Shown here: positions 28,001 through 36,962 of the stretch, in pieces
Position numbering within the stretch: the first letter of the stretch is position 1
How the letters are laid out: each line of letters starts with the position of its first letter
Assembly: GCA_030549775.1 (NCBI GenBank)
Contig: CM060174.1
Location: forward strand, 21,316,693 to 21,380,692
Direction: 5' to 3'
Length of the DNA: 64,000 nucleotides
Source of the DNA: Tamarix chinensis
Taxonomy: Eukaryota > Streptophyta > Magnoliopsida > Caryophyllales > Tamaricaceae
Program-made: the position numbers and the translations under genes
Notes under the pieces: generated by a model
Seen by the model: only the letters and a program-made list of their open reading frames with translations
Told to the model about the DNA's origin: nothing
Databases searched by the model: none

Positions 28001-31000
28001 GCTTAAAATATATGTTTTATTCCAACAAATGTTATATATATATGACAAATTAACTAAGTGGGTGTTGGGGTAAAAATCATATTATCAAATAATGGGTAGA
28101 ATTTTTAGCATTTAATGTCGATTGGTTCAAAGTATCAATAAAATGTTTAAGGGTATCAATTAATTGGTTACCTTTAGTCAATTAGTTGGTATAACCAATC
28201 AAAGAAGCATATTCAGACTAGGAATAAAAATGTTATTCTTGCATTAACTAGTTGATTGGATATTATAATTAGTTAATTGGTTTAATGCTTTTCATATTTT
28301 TCCCTTTAGGTTTACAAAAAAATTGTAATGGTTTGTCAAGCTACTTAATGTGTCATAGCGACTAGTTAATGTGTTTTCTAAAACTAGTTGATCAGTTTAG
28401 ACTATGGAAAAATATTAATTACATGGATTAGGTTTTTCAAACTAGTGGATAGGCTTTAATAACTTATTAGCTAATTCATCAAACTATTCAATTTGATTAA
28501 GCTAAGAAAAAAAAAGGAATGATTTTTAAAAGAATTCAACCCATATCCTTGTTGGTAACCCTAGAAAATTTGTTTAGGCTCGACATGAACACATAGATTG
28601 GTTTTAGTAAATCAATTAGTTTATCAAACTAGTATATTTTTTGCTTCTTTTTTTTAAAGGTTTGAAGTCCTCATTTTGAAAACATAAAATAGTTGATTAG
28701 TTCTATAGTTGGTCCATTAGTTCTAATTTGAACTAAACATTTGCATAACACTTTTAAAAGGTTTTAGAGTTTAAAACCAATAAAGAATTTACTTCAGATA
28801 AATTCCAAGGAAGATTATAAACATTCTAAGAAATAAAATTAAAAGTTTAAATGCTCAATCTACCTTATAAGAGAATTCTATCATTAAAGTTTAAACCTTG
28901 GGTACTTGAGGGTGTTGGAATCTTCTTAACATCTCCTCTTGTGCTTTGAAACTTGTTTGTGTTTTCAAACTTTACACTTGAAGGATGGTTTGAATAAATG
29001 TTAGTTTAACCCATGTTATTAATTTAGTTCATGCACACTTAAATGAACAAGTTTAACCCTTGAGCACATCTATTATCTTTAAAACAATGATTAAAATATT
29101 GATTGGCATAGGAGGTTGGCAATCATTGCTTTAGGGACCCAAATTAAACCATTTCAATCTTATTAGCAACTTCCTAATAAGTTGGGCAATGTTAATAAAT
29201 ATGGTGAAGCTCATTGCAAATAGAACATGTTGTTAACGTAGCACCATTAGTTTTTGGTGAACAACTAGAAAAACTAGTGGGTAGGCCATAAGACTTCTTG
29301 AGGGACTACTGCCAATAGTTAGCCTTCTTCTATGCATTGTAAGTAATGAAGAAAACATGTTTAACTGAGTGAAATATTCTACCCTTTCACTCAAATTGAA
29401 TATCCTCATGAAGATCTATAATATATTTGATTACCTATTGGGCTTAATTTTCTTCGAAAGAATAACTTGTAGTAAGCTTCTAAAACTCTAGTGTAGGCTT
29501 CAACATCTCAACCTTCCATAGACAACTCACAAAATTTAGAAGACATTTGTTGCACATAGTTGATATAGGTGACTTTGTTAACCATTACTTGGCATATTTG
29601 ACTCCATTTAGTAATTGGATCAAACCTATGAAATATGTATTGATAATTTAGGTTTCACAACCATCTACTTTCATATCCCATGAAGCAAGTAGTGACCATA
29701 AGAATCTTGTTTTTCATCCTAAACTATTATGTATGTAAAGATATTCTCGACCATGTTAGACTATTCAAAAAGCTTATTTAGGTCTTTCTCTCCATTAGTA
29801 TTAGTAAGAACTATATTCACTCCCTAATTATGAGGGAATTATGGTTGATGATTTGGTGCATGAATAGGTGCAACAAGAACTAGAGTTGGAACATTATGAT
29901 TCTAAACTTTGGCCAGCAGGATAGAAAAAGAAAGAGTAGGTGGACCTATTTGTTTAGGACCTTTCTTCTTAGCTAGATGACGTAAATATTTAGTAATCTC
30001 AGCAGTCGTAGTCTCTAGCCTATCAAGTTGAGTTTCAGTATCGGCCTGAGCTTCAATAGATTTATTGACCTTAATTCCCAAAGTCTAAAATTCATTATTC
30101 TTAACCATTACAAACAACAAAATAGGCTTTGTTTTTATTTTAGATCTAACCCCTTTCTTCATATCACTACATTAATTATCCTAGCATGCATGTCCTAAAA
30201 GGGTCATATCACAGGACATCACCATTCACATCACAAACATATTGTACACAATCCATAAAAGAACCTAGTATATTACAGGCACCTTCATTGCATACCAATG
30301 ATAAAAGAACCAAAGGGTCTTAAAAAATGGACAGGGAATCAGGGATGATGAGATAATAGAGGAGTAATGAAAAATAGATGTCCAAGAACGGACAACCTAT
30401 AGGTGGAAAATAGAAGTAATAAGGTTCCTCAACAAATGGATAAAATTAAAAGATGGTTTTAATAGCTCTCTAGTGGTCGTACGTGTATATTGAACTCATA
30501 TCAGATATCATATAAGGTTAGTAAGGCTACCGCTAGCTTCAATTAGTGTAGAGTTGAGAAGAAAACAAAGTCTAGGGTGGCAACAAACCATTTTAACAAT
30601 AATAAATGGACAAGGAACATCTTTTGCGGTATTTTGGTGCACTGATGATGGGTGATTAGCAGTGTGGATGGTGAAATGATGGTGACTCACTAGTGGTGGA
30701 TGTGGTTGAGGCAAATTAGAGTTAGGGTTTTAATTGAATTTTTCAATGTGAGCAGTATTTTGGGAATACCAAAATTGATACATAGGATCAAGTTTAAGCT
30801 CTAATACCAAACTTGTGTAAGGATACTCCCAGCCTTCAACAAACCATAATCTTTATTAATCAACTATGAATATAATAGCATACATACATGCCTATATGTA
30901 CACTAAATGCTCAACAATATAGACTAAGTAAAAGATAACAATTATCAAACATGTATTGACTAAGTCCTATAAGAAAACAATGATAAATAATATCTAATTA

Positions 31001-31366
31001 CTAAATAACACTTTTAGATATGTGAGAAATATAGATTGAGGTATATCCACAGACACATGAACCTACTTTTCAATAAATTAGTAGGTTTAAGCTAAGAATT
31101 AGACAATGAGGTACATTGTAGATTGCATCAATTAGAGCATTGATGTACAAAAACTAGGTTTGATTTTATGTTCATAACTAGAAAATGGTTATGCTTTTTT
31201 ATTTTTACATCCTCATTTTTTTCAAAATGTACATAAATATACTTCATTTAAAAAATATATACTATTATTCCATTTCTCTTTATCCCCATTTTCCTTCCTC
31301 TCTTGGAACCCATGCAACACTAGAGTAGAGACAAATAGATAAAGAAGATGAGCTATTACACAATGA

Positions 31367-31403
<37 letters not shown>

Positions 31404-34400
31404 AATATTTATCATATTACTTTCATCTTAATCATTCATGTCAGTTTATGTGACTTATTCTTCTTCATCTTCTTTTTTGGTAAAATTTGAACCTTTCGAT
31501 ATCTTTTATTAAACTTTACTATGAATTATATTTATAAAATAATAAATAATAAAGTGCATTTTTTTATAATTGATCAAAAGCTCCACACAAGAGCTAGAAA
31601 CATACAAAAGAAGAAGAAAACACCTCTGACAACGTTTATGTAACCCCCATCAAGTGAGACCCTTAAGGTGTGAAACAACCCTAAGTAAGCTAGCTCTACG
31701 GCCCAATAATAGAAACAAATAAGGGCAGGAAAATTAAAAAAAATGAAAAATAGTCACTCGAGGTCAAAATCACTTATAGTCTGAAAACTTCTGTCCCTAT
31801 GGCATACGCCCCTTAGTGTCTATATATAGAGTAAGTTAATGATCCCCTGTTAGCACTTGGACATTTTGGACAATATCACCGATTGTGTAGGTGAGATTTG
31901 GATTTGCATCCTTAACCCATAAACTGACTAGAATCTATACACTCATCAGCATCCACTTACTACAGACTTCTGCACCTTCCAAAAAAATTCTATTCCTAGT
32001 TTCCCATATGGTTCCGATAATGGCAAAGAAGACAGCGGTCCAAATATTTTCCTTTAAACCTCTTCTCTAAAAACTCAGACAGGCTAAGAAGATGTCTATA
32101 GTACTCAAGGGCATCACCCATTCTGCCCTGAGCCACTTATATACTCCGTACCAAAGCTGACCTGTAAAGGAGCAATGTAGAAAAAGGTGGTTAAAAGTCT
32201 TGAGTTCTTTATGGAAGTAGGGGTAGCTATCATCTTGTAGGTTAATAAGTCGAAGGCCAAGAAGCTTACCTTTTGTGTTAAGCTTTTGCTGAACCCCGAG
32301 CCATGTAATCAGCTTGATCTGCAAGGGTGCTACTCCACTCTAGATTTTGTTTAAAGTTTCAAAATTGCCTTCTAAGCTAATTTTCTCTTCCCAAAGTGCA
32401 TTGCTAAATGATCGGACCAAAAACATCCCACTTCTATCTTTACTCCAAAACACTATGTCTGATCTTTCCTTTCATAGGAGTGCTTGATTGATAATTTGTA
32501 GTAACGAATGTTCGCATTCCCCATACCATATAAAAAGACTTCTCCTCCACATGATGTTCCAATGCTAAATAGCATCGTCCTAGACGCCCATATTTGCTAC
32601 CTTTTCGTCTTACTGGCAAGACACCAAGAAAAACCTTGGAAAGAACTGACTCAACTTTCCTTGACCAGTCTAATCGTCATGCCAAAAGCTAAACTTCTTC
32701 CCATCACCTAAGCTGAGCTTCAAACCTACAGCCACCATATCACTTTTCTCACCCTACTTTACAATTTCCGCCCACGTGCCTCTACTCCCATTCCTACTCG
32801 GGATCTCAACCACCTTTCTCTGATTTTTAAAGTAACTGGCTTAGATTACCGACTTCCGCATGGCTCCATTAGTAGTGAAAAATCACCACCTCCATTTAAA
32901 TAGTAGGTCATTATTTTTAATCACTACATCATCAACACCTAGACCTCCCCTTTGCTTTGGTCTTTGAATGGTCCTTTATTTGATCAGGGGCAAGCTTTTC
33001 TTTTCCTCATTTCAAGACCAAAAGAAATTTCTTTGAATTCTAATAATATCTTTGACAACACTCTTAGGCATCTTAAAGAGGATCATACAGTAAAGAGATA
33101 GGTTGTTGAGGACACTTTTAGTGAGAACGATGTTTAAAGATGCCAATTTACATCACTTCATGTTGCCTTCAATTTCACACAAAGGTTCCCAAGAAAAGCT
33201 TAAATAGGTGAATTGAGAAAATGGAGTGGAAGCCCCTTCGACCTTCCTACAAATTGCAAGTCTATTTTTATGAAGCATTGATTTATTTATAGTAACTAGA
33301 ATATATATTTGCTACTAGCATAGCAATATTCTAATATATATTTTTGGTAATTAATTAATCATGTTACCCAAAATGAAATATTTACATTATTCGTTAACAT
33401 TGATGTATCAACATCAACACCCATTCCAGAAATGTAGAACGAGCCTAACAACTTGCTCCTATAAATTTCCTTCTTAGGATAATTAAGGAGTCTAGCAAAG
33501 ATATCCAAATGAATCTGTCGAAAAAAAAACTTGTGGCAAAAGGGACTTCCCCTAAAAAGTGGAGGAATTCCTATTTCTCTGTAAGGCATAGAGAATCTTG
33601 GAAGAACCATCACGTACATGTATTACCAGACCTTCCTGACGTCTCCTTGTGCATATCATTAGCCATCTGAGTAATTCCTTCCAAATTCCTATATAGCAAT
33701 CGAATCACAATCGGTCCAGCAATAGCTTTTACCATCTGCTTGCGTAATTGCATGTCACAAAGTGATGCATTCTGGCCAGGGCCAGCCCTGACATTTTAGG
33801 GCCTTATGCCGAAAAATATATTATGGCCTCTTATTTAATATGTGTAATTTTTTTTTGCTTGGATAGAGAATCGAACCCCTGATCTGCATCAATAAAGTTC
33901 TCTTATTCTTATTATTTGACTATCTATACTATTTTAAATTCTTGTTTTTATATTAGATGTCCTCATAAATAATATAAATTTGGGGTCCATATCAATTGGA
34001 GGCCCTAGGCACAGGCCTAATATTTCTATACTCAAGGTTGGTCATGTTTCTTTTAGTGCATCATTTACACCACAACAATCCTGAATTTGAGCATTCCACT
34101 TAGCTAACTTGTGCCTTGTTAGTACAACTTCATGAGAAATGAACCAGCTAAAGAGTTGGTGTCTCAGTATACTATATTGATTTAACACTAGTTTGTACAA
34201 GGCGTTCTCTTCAACTTTGTATCTAATTAGATCATGGGCTGCTCCTATCTAATAGGTGACATGTCCACACCTTTCCTCCACTATGTGATCTAACATATGA
34301 GATCCCTACCTTGTACAGTACTCCTAAAGATATAGGATTGAGAATTATGCACAGGCACACCACGAAAATCTTGTTGCTTAATATAATACCCGTGAACCTA

Positions 34401-36170
34401 TTTGATCCATAAACGCTCCTTATGCACGATTATTTGCCGAAGCCATTTGCCCAACACTGCAACATTCCACGACTTGAGATCTTGAAACCCCAGTGTTCCT
34501 TCCTTCTTAAGAAAACATATGGTTTCCCATGCAATCAAAGACATGGGACTTCTTGGCGGTACCTGCCCAAACGAAGTTCCTATTATAAAGCCTTTCAACT
34601 TTGTACAGAATAGGGAATGGCAGTAGAAGAATCTAAGCCCAAAATCGATTAGTTCCAGTAAGTGTATATGAGATGAGTTGTGCACGACCTACATATCTGA
34701 GGAACGTATTTGTCCAATGAGTAAGTTTGAAGTATCTAGGAGTACTTGGTACTGCCGAATCCCCAAATAAGCAGTTCTTAAAGGAAGATCAAGGTAAAAG
34801 AATGGGAATTCACCTTCTGTTGCATCATCCCATTGCAGAAAAAGAAGCTTTTGTTGGGGTTTATACTATGCCCTGAACATGCAGCAAAACCCTGTAGAAT
34901 GTTCTGTATAAGAAGGGTAGAACTCAAGCCGCCTCTGCAGAACAAGCCGCCTCTGCAGAACAAGAGGAGATCGTCTACAAAACTCAGGTATATGATCTTT
35001 AATCGCATACTGCCCTGATGCTCATGAAACTCAGGTTGGCACCAAAGGCTCTTCATTAGTCTATGAAGGTACTCCGTACGTAGGAGAAAGAGGTGAAATG
35101 GGGTCACCCTGCCTTAACCCTCGTTGACAATGAAAAGGTTGAGTGAGGGTCCCGTTGATATTAATGGAGACTCGAACATTACTGATAAATTGGACAATAA
35201 GCTCAACAAATTGCCAAGGGAAGTTGAAGGCTAGAAGAATTTAACCCCCCATTCAAGTATATCATAAGCTTTTTGGTTGTCAACCTGAAATAACATCTTA
35301 GGACTATGACATCGTCCACCATAGTGTTTCACCAACTCAGCTGCCATGAGAACATTATCATACAATTCTCAACGTATCCTTGACAAAAGCAACTTGTGTA
35401 GAATCGACCACCTCCGTCAATACTAATTGCATTCTATTTGCTAAGACCTTAGGAAAGATCTTATATAATACACTGCAACAAGATATCGGATGATACTCTT
35501 TAACCCTTGAAGCTCCAGGATGTTTGGGAATGAGGGTGAAAGCAGTGTTGTTCAATTGTTTCAATAGTCTCGTGGTCTGCCAAAACTCTTGCACTAAAAG
35601 ATTGAAAAACAAGGCGTTGAAGCCATCTGGTCTCGGGGATTTTATGTCACCCATGGAAAATACTGCTGATAAGTAGTTATTCACCACTTTGCCAGCTCAA
35701 TAGTGGACCATCGTGAGCAACATACTGGTCAATACTCAGGAGGGAAGAAGAAAAGCAACCCAAGAGAATGAAATAGAATATTAGCATTTCAGTTGCAATA
35801 CCTTGAGGACCAGTAATAATTTCGTTGTTATCTTTATGCAACATATAGACCATATTTTGTCTTTTTCTCGACCGAACAGAGGCATAAAAATATTTTGTTC
35901 TGGTCACCAGCTTGCGCATCTTGAATATAAGGTTTTTGACAACAGAGTGTTGGCTCGAATACCTTATTACATAGTTAATCAACCCTTACATTGTGACTTG
36001 AATATTCGTTTCAACGGCATACAAGCCAGGGAAATCGAATTAATTAGCCGATTCTTTTGTTACTTATTATATTCTCCTTTTGTAGGTACCAGCCAGATCC
36101 AATAACAGCAGCTGCTGCAGCAGCAGGACCATGTATGAATAATTTTATGCTCGAATGGCTAACACAATAA
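6845..36170 (+). CDS. SEP3: SEPALLATA3/AGL9-like E-class MADS-box transcription factor (8 exons)
   Basis: A type II MIKC MADS-domain transcription factor. SEP proteins act in the nucleus as the bridging partners of floral quartets with A, B and C class factors and bind CArG boxes. Exons are 6845-7029, 10580-10661, 11548-11615, 11734-11833, 11986-12027, 12124-12165, 12246-12412 and 36086-36170, giving 771 bp and 256 residues. All junctions are GT-AG and the phases agree. Residues 1-60 are a nearly canonical MADS domain ([20 protein letters not shown] start, then KLYEFCSSS). The I region spans about 61-89, the K domain 90-173 ([30 protein letters not shown]) and the C region 174-256. SSQQEYLKL points to the AGL9/SEP3 clade rather than SEP1/2. 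[10 protein letters not shown], the SEP motif, is split across exons 7 and 8, which locates the distant last exon. The end [10 protein letters not shown] departs from the usual NNYMxGWLP. Total span is 29.3 kb because intron 7 is full of transposons. Confidence 0.93.
7030..10579 (+). other. Intron 1 of the MADS-box gene (3.55 kb)
   Basis: It runs from donor GTATAT to acceptor GTGCTGCAG. The sequence is T-rich, with CT/TTC tracts (7530-7780) and GAA runs (7320-7380). Long first introns in MIKC genes often carry regulatory sites. I found near-CArG strings (CCATTTTGG at 7396, one base short) but no perfect CC(A/T)6GG. No transposon coding sequence is visible. Confidence 0.85.
9363..9432. repeat. 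Small MITE-like foldback in intron 1
   Basis: CTTGTTTG (9365-9372) and CAAACAAG (9421-9428) form a perfect 8-bp inverted repeat enclosing AT-rich sequence. The outline resembles short hAT-type MITEs of plants, but there is no clear 8-bp target duplication. Confidence 0.3.
10580..10661 (+). CDS. SEP3: MADS-box gene exon 2 (I region)
   Basis: It completes Ser62 and encodes residues 63-89 ([20 protein letters not shown] and on to REAMV). The acceptor is CTGCAG|C and the donor is [23 protein letters not shown] is highly conserved in SEP proteins. Confidence 0.94.
10662..11547 (+). other. Intron 2 of the MADS-box gene (886 bp)
   Basis: It runs from GTACGT to TTTTTGTAG. It contains a short TA microsatellite near 11184-11206 and T/TTTA tracts before the acceptor. 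No other feature is seen. Confidence 0.85.
11548..11615 (+). CDS. SEP3: MADS-box gene exon 3 (K domain, helix 1)
   Basis: It encodes residues 90-111 plus two bases of Arg112 ([19 protein letters not shown] and on). The donor is AG|GTGAAT, phase 2. Confidence 0.94.
11734..11833 (+). CDS. SEP3: MADS-box gene exon 4 (K domain)
   Basis: 100 bp, the canonical size. It completes Arg112 and encodes residues 113-145, with [20 protein letters not shown] and then [13 protein letters not shown]. The acceptor is CCCCGCAG and the donor GTGTGT. Confidence 0.95.
11986..12027 (+). CDS. SEP3: MADS-box gene exon 5 (K domain)
   Basis: 42 bp, the canonical size; residues 146-159, [14 protein letters not shown]. 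The acceptor is CTGCACAG and the donor GTGCTG. Confidence 0.94.
12124..12165 (+). CDS. SEP3: MADS-box gene exon 6 (K domain end)
   Basis: 42 bp, the canonical size; residues 160-173, [14 protein letters not shown]. The acceptor is ATGTAG and the donor GTAAGA. Confidence 0.94.
12246..12412 (+). CDS. SEP3: MADS-box gene exon 7 (C region)
   Basis: It encodes residues 174-228 plus two bases of Gly229, starting [14 protein letters not shown] and ending CEPTLQI. A His/Ala-rich stretch ([13 protein letters not shown]) precedes the SEP motif. The donor GG|GTACGT interrupts the motif in phase 2. Reading past it gives an unrelated short tail and a stop near 12458, which supports the splice. Confidence 0.92.
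12413..13622 (+). other. Proximal intron 7 sequence, no element recognised
   Basis: Mixed-composition intron sequence following the exon 7 donor. No coding exon, terminal repeat or recognised transposon is seen. The last 250 bases become more AT-rich toward the reverse Cassandra. Confidence 0.6.
13623..14316 (-). mobile_element. Complete Cassandra TRIM, reverse orientation
   Basis: Two LTRs (13623-13914 and 14062-14316) flank a 147-bp internal domain. On the minus strand the order is LTR ending TGTTACA, a primer-binding site TTGTATTAGAGC, an internal block related to GAACTTGAATGAG...GGCCACCTAATGG, a PPT-like GAGTAAGAG, then the second LTR. Each LTR has a 5S rRNA-like segment; in the left LTR the minus-strand block AGGATGGATGAGCTCTTG (about 13770) resembles the 5S box C region. 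At 694 bp it fits the TRIM size. No exact target duplication is seen. Confidence 0.78.
14727..15951 (+). mobile_element. Cassandra TRIM tandem array (four LTRs, three internal domains)
   Basis: LTR1 (14727 to about 14792) is truncated straight into the internal domain; LTR2 is 14911-15214, LTR3 (15363 to about 15525) is truncated, and LTR4 is 15648-15951. The two full LTRs are 304 bp each, begin with TAATACCCC or TAATACTCC and end TTACA. After LTR2 comes the initiator-Met primer-binding site ATGGTATCAGAGTGA; before each following LTR is the purine tract GAGTGGGGGTGA or a variant. The flanks AAAAT (14722-14726) and GAAAT (15952-15956) agree at four of five bases. The 5S rRNA-like segments keep AACTCCACAGTTAAG and GGATGGGTGACCC. 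Confidence 0.85.
15729..15806 (+). other. 5S rRNA-like segment inside a Cassandra LTR
   Basis: CCATCCTAAGAACTCCACAA, then TTAAGTGTGCTGG and AATGGGTGACCCTCCGGGG, follow the plant 5S rRNA region from the CCATCAGAACTCC block through the A box to the GGATGGGTGACC C-box region. The first third of 5S is absent or unrecognisable, so this is not a 5S rRNA gene. It is the diagnostic part of the Cassandra LTR. Confidence 0.75.
16162..16702 (+). repeat. 5' LTR of copia element 1
   Basis: 541 bp. A probable promoter TATA box (CTATAAAAGG) lies near 16436-16445. It carries two copies of a motif like TTCCGTGTTT...AACATGG that is also found in the insertion at 51413-52987. The terminal TG has mutated to TA. 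Confidence 0.8.
16745..17275 (+). pseudogene. copia element 1 gag (5' part), decayed
   Basis: An open stretch at 16840-17166 encodes a copia gag core of the UBN2/Tnt1-like type: [57 protein letters not shown]. The upstream part (from about 16745, [12 protein letters not shown]) is out of frame, and the downstream part stops and is cut by the nested insertion at 17276. Confidence 0.75.
17276..20570 (-). mobile_element. Giant-LTR family copy A (3.3 kb) nested in copia element 1
   Basis: It starts TGTAACACCCC and ends GGGGTATTATA. The flanks ACCCT (17271-17275) and GCCCT (20571-20575) agree at four of five bases. The left end carries the reverse form of the conserved block near the LTR terminus (TTACCACCACACTTAG...GTGCTAAGG), so the LTR reads on the minus strand and its promoter side lies to the right, where a purine-rich stretch (19680-20330) mirrors the CT-rich leader of other copies. 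No gag or pol is visible. It is shorter than the other copies. Confidence 0.65.
17945..18175. repeat. Minisatellite, about 49-bp unit, in copy A
   Basis: Four to five units contain AAGGCAACTACC...CAATACCAAGGTAGGGCACT. The last two complete units are nearly identical. Confidence 0.75.
20571..22660 (+). pseudogene. copia element 1 pol (protease, integrase, RT start), decayed
   Basis: In three broken frames the order is: protease-like [10 protein letters not shown] equivalent and LISLSS (20900-21130), GAG-pre-integrase ([26 protein letters not shown]; 21310-21425), integrase core ([35 protein letters not shown]; 21480-21720) and the start of the RT domain ([17 protein letters not shown]; about 22455-22600). 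Stops and frameshifts occur throughout. The RT catalytic box and RNase H are deleted before the 3' LTR. Confidence 0.75.
22672..23221 (+). repeat. 3' LTR of copia element 1
   Basis: 550 bp, starting TGTGAGTTTT directly after the purine-rich tract. It aligns with the 5' LTR over its whole length with many substitutions, so the insertion is not recent. It has the same TATAAAAGG promoter block (near 22951-22960). Confidence 0.82.
23222..26629. other. AT-rich intron 7 segment with a reverse PBS-like site
   Basis: There is no usable reading frame. GCTCTAATACCA at 25712-25723 is the reverse complement of an initiator-Met primer-binding site, so a minus-strand LTR element with its LTR to the right probably contributes here. 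A weak minus-strand match to copia integrase ([13 protein letters not shown]) lies near 26030-26090. The element class could not be settled. Confidence 0.4.
24985..25034. repeat. (AAT)n microsatellite
   Basis: About 50 bases of AAT repeat with one interruption. Confidence 0.88.
26630..27434 (-). pseudogene. copia-type gag remnant with PBS, minus strand
   Basis: The minus-strand translation gives a broken UBN2-type gag: [20 protein letters not shown], then [58 protein letters not shown]. The order and motifs fit SIRE-like copia gag. A minus-strand primer-binding site TTGATATTAGATC (27421-27434) lies just upstream of the gag start, as expected. Frameshifts and stops are frequent, and the pol part is not recognisable. 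Confidence 0.65.
27435..28900 (-). mobile_element. Putative LTR of the reverse copia element
   Basis: It lies immediately outside the minus-strand PBS and contains repeated CTAGTTGATTGG or ATTAGTTTATC-type motifs (about 28080-28730). Similar AATCGATTA-type motif clusters are known in SIRE-like LTRs. The left LTR partner was not found and the outer boundary is a guess. Confidence 0.4.
28950..30809 (-). pseudogene. gypsy-like gag remnant with PBS, minus strand
   Basis: The minus-strand reading starts near 30110 (MVKNNEF) and continues [20 protein letters not shown] and [13 protein letters not shown], then a decayed retrotransposon-gag region and a zinc-knuckle-like C-x2-C-x4-H-x4-C (CSICNELHH, near 29197-29245). 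GCTCTAATACCA at 30798-30809 is the reverse primer-binding site, with a probable LTR starting TGTGTAAGG at 30814. Many stops are present. The gypsy assignment is tentative; no RT or integrase accompanies it. Confidence 0.5.
30814..31560 (-). other. Probable LTR and AT-rich flank
   Basis: It starts TGTGTAAGGATACTCC directly outside the reverse PBS, as an LTR end should. The far end is not defined. A TA/CA microsatellite occurs at about 31368-31401. No coding region is seen. Confidence 0.35.
31570..36020 (-). pseudogene. 5'-truncated L1-type LINE (RT and zf-RVT), minus strand
   Basis: Read on the minus strand: the linker before RT ([20 protein letters not shown], 35982-35790), RT N-terminal motifs ([32 protein letters not shown]; 35687-35358), the catalytic box [11 protein letters not shown] (near 35000), the RT C-terminal region ([30 protein letters not shown]; 34685-34398) and a zf-RVT domain ([10 protein letters not shown], 32324-32067). 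The endonuclease domain is absent, so the copy is 5'-truncated, typical of target-primed insertion. A short T run at 31560-31566 may be the remains of the poly(A) tail. Stops, frameshifts and a hAT insertion disable it. No target duplication is found. Exon 8 of the MADS gene starts about 65 bp beyond its 5' end. Confidence 0.85.
33777..34046. mobile_element. hAT-like non-autonomous element (MITE) inside the LINE
   Basis: Imperfect terminal inverted repeats CAGGGCCAGCCCTGA and TCAAGGTTGGTCATG (about 11 of 15 bases pair) and subterminal AGGGCC/GGCCCTAGGC blocks match a common plant hAT MITE style. Flanks ATTCTGGC and TTTCTTTT agree poorly, so the 8-bp duplication is eroded or the edge is slightly off. 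The minus strand contains GGTTCGATTC, like a tRNA B box, with no tRNA fold around it. Confidence 0.6.
36086..36170 (+). CDS. SEP3: MADS-box gene exon 8 (SEP motif and stop)
   Basis: The acceptor TTTTGTAG is followed by G|TAC CAG CCA GAT CCA, which completes Gly229 and continues YQPDPIT, exactly the expected continuation of CEPTLQIG in exon 7. Then come six alanines, [14 protein letters not shown] and TAA at 36168-36170. Phase 2/1 matches exon 7. The GP-x-MNN-x-M-x-x-W pattern is the terminal SEP II-like motif with substitutions. Confidence 0.92.
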
Positions 36171-36962
36171 AAGGCAAACAGGAGAATGGTAGCTCAATTT
36201 CATACCAGAGGAATTTAGCCTCAATTTTATGTGCGTTATTAAACCAAAAGAAGACAGATAATCTCAATGGCCTTGAAGAAGGAAAAACATAAAAGAAATT
36301 CTATGAACCTTACGCCATTTGGGGAATGGAGTTTTGTTGCATAATTGATTAGCAGCACCTAAATGTAACTGTTTGTAAGTAGTAATGGTTGTTTTTGCTT
36401 TCCTGTATTATTTTACGTGTGATGACCAAGCGAACAATACAGATGCTCTCATTTGTCAAACTTTATTGCAACGAAGTGATTTGGTCAAATTTCGATTTGC
36501 ACCTACTATGATTTCCCTCTTCTATATTTTTTTTTTGTGTCACCCCTTTTTTTGTGCCAATCAAGATGCACTTGCCTTGTTTTTAGATTCATAAGAGTGG
36601 TAAAGATAGGTACAAATTAGTTAATGATACTATAAAAATATTCAAATAATGAGAGAGGGAGCAGAATATTCAAACATAAAATATTTGATACCTAAAAGTT
36701 GATATTTACCGCTGAATGTACTTGCATTTCTCTGATGTTTGGAGTTGGCCAAAGACTTTTGGACATTCCGGATAAAATGGCTTGGGCTCATCTATTTGCC
36801 CGAGGGTCAAAACTTCCTCCGTTTTGTTTGACACCACAGTTAATTTTACCCATAGAATCAATCTTATATTCATCCAATGTCATCAATTCCTTCGCCATGG
36901 GCCCTCCAATGGGGCACGTGACTTGTGTTATTTGAAAAGCGCCGATAGTTCAATATTGGTAT
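36171..36962 (+). other. 3' UTR and downstream flank of the MADS-box gene
   Basis: Moderately AT-rich sequence without coding signal follows the stop. An AATAAA overlaps the stop codon at about 36167-36172 and is too early to be the main polyadenylation signal; the real site cannot be fixed. A G-box-like GGCACGTGAC lies near 36913. Copy B of the giant-LTR family is inserted at 36963. Confidence 0.55.

Larger units (their letters stand above)
12413..36085 (+). other. Giant intron 7 of the MADS-box gene (23.7 kb)
   Basis: The donor GTACGT and acceptor TCCTTTTGTAG join in the phase needed to complete the SEP motif. The intron holds at least eight transposon insertions: a reverse Cassandra (13623-14316), a Cassandra array (14727-15951), a copia element with a nested giant LTR (16162-23221), reverse copia and gypsy gag remnants (26630-30830) and a LINE with a hAT MITE (31570-36020). 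Only about 65 bp separate the LINE remnant from exon 8. Splicing of the whole intron is inferred from exon structure, not from transcript data. Confidence 0.88.

Noticed and set aside
33860..33900. tRNA-like B box (GGTTCGATTC on the minus strand)
   Set aside because: No acceptor stem, A box or cloverleaf around it; it is part of the hAT-like MITE.
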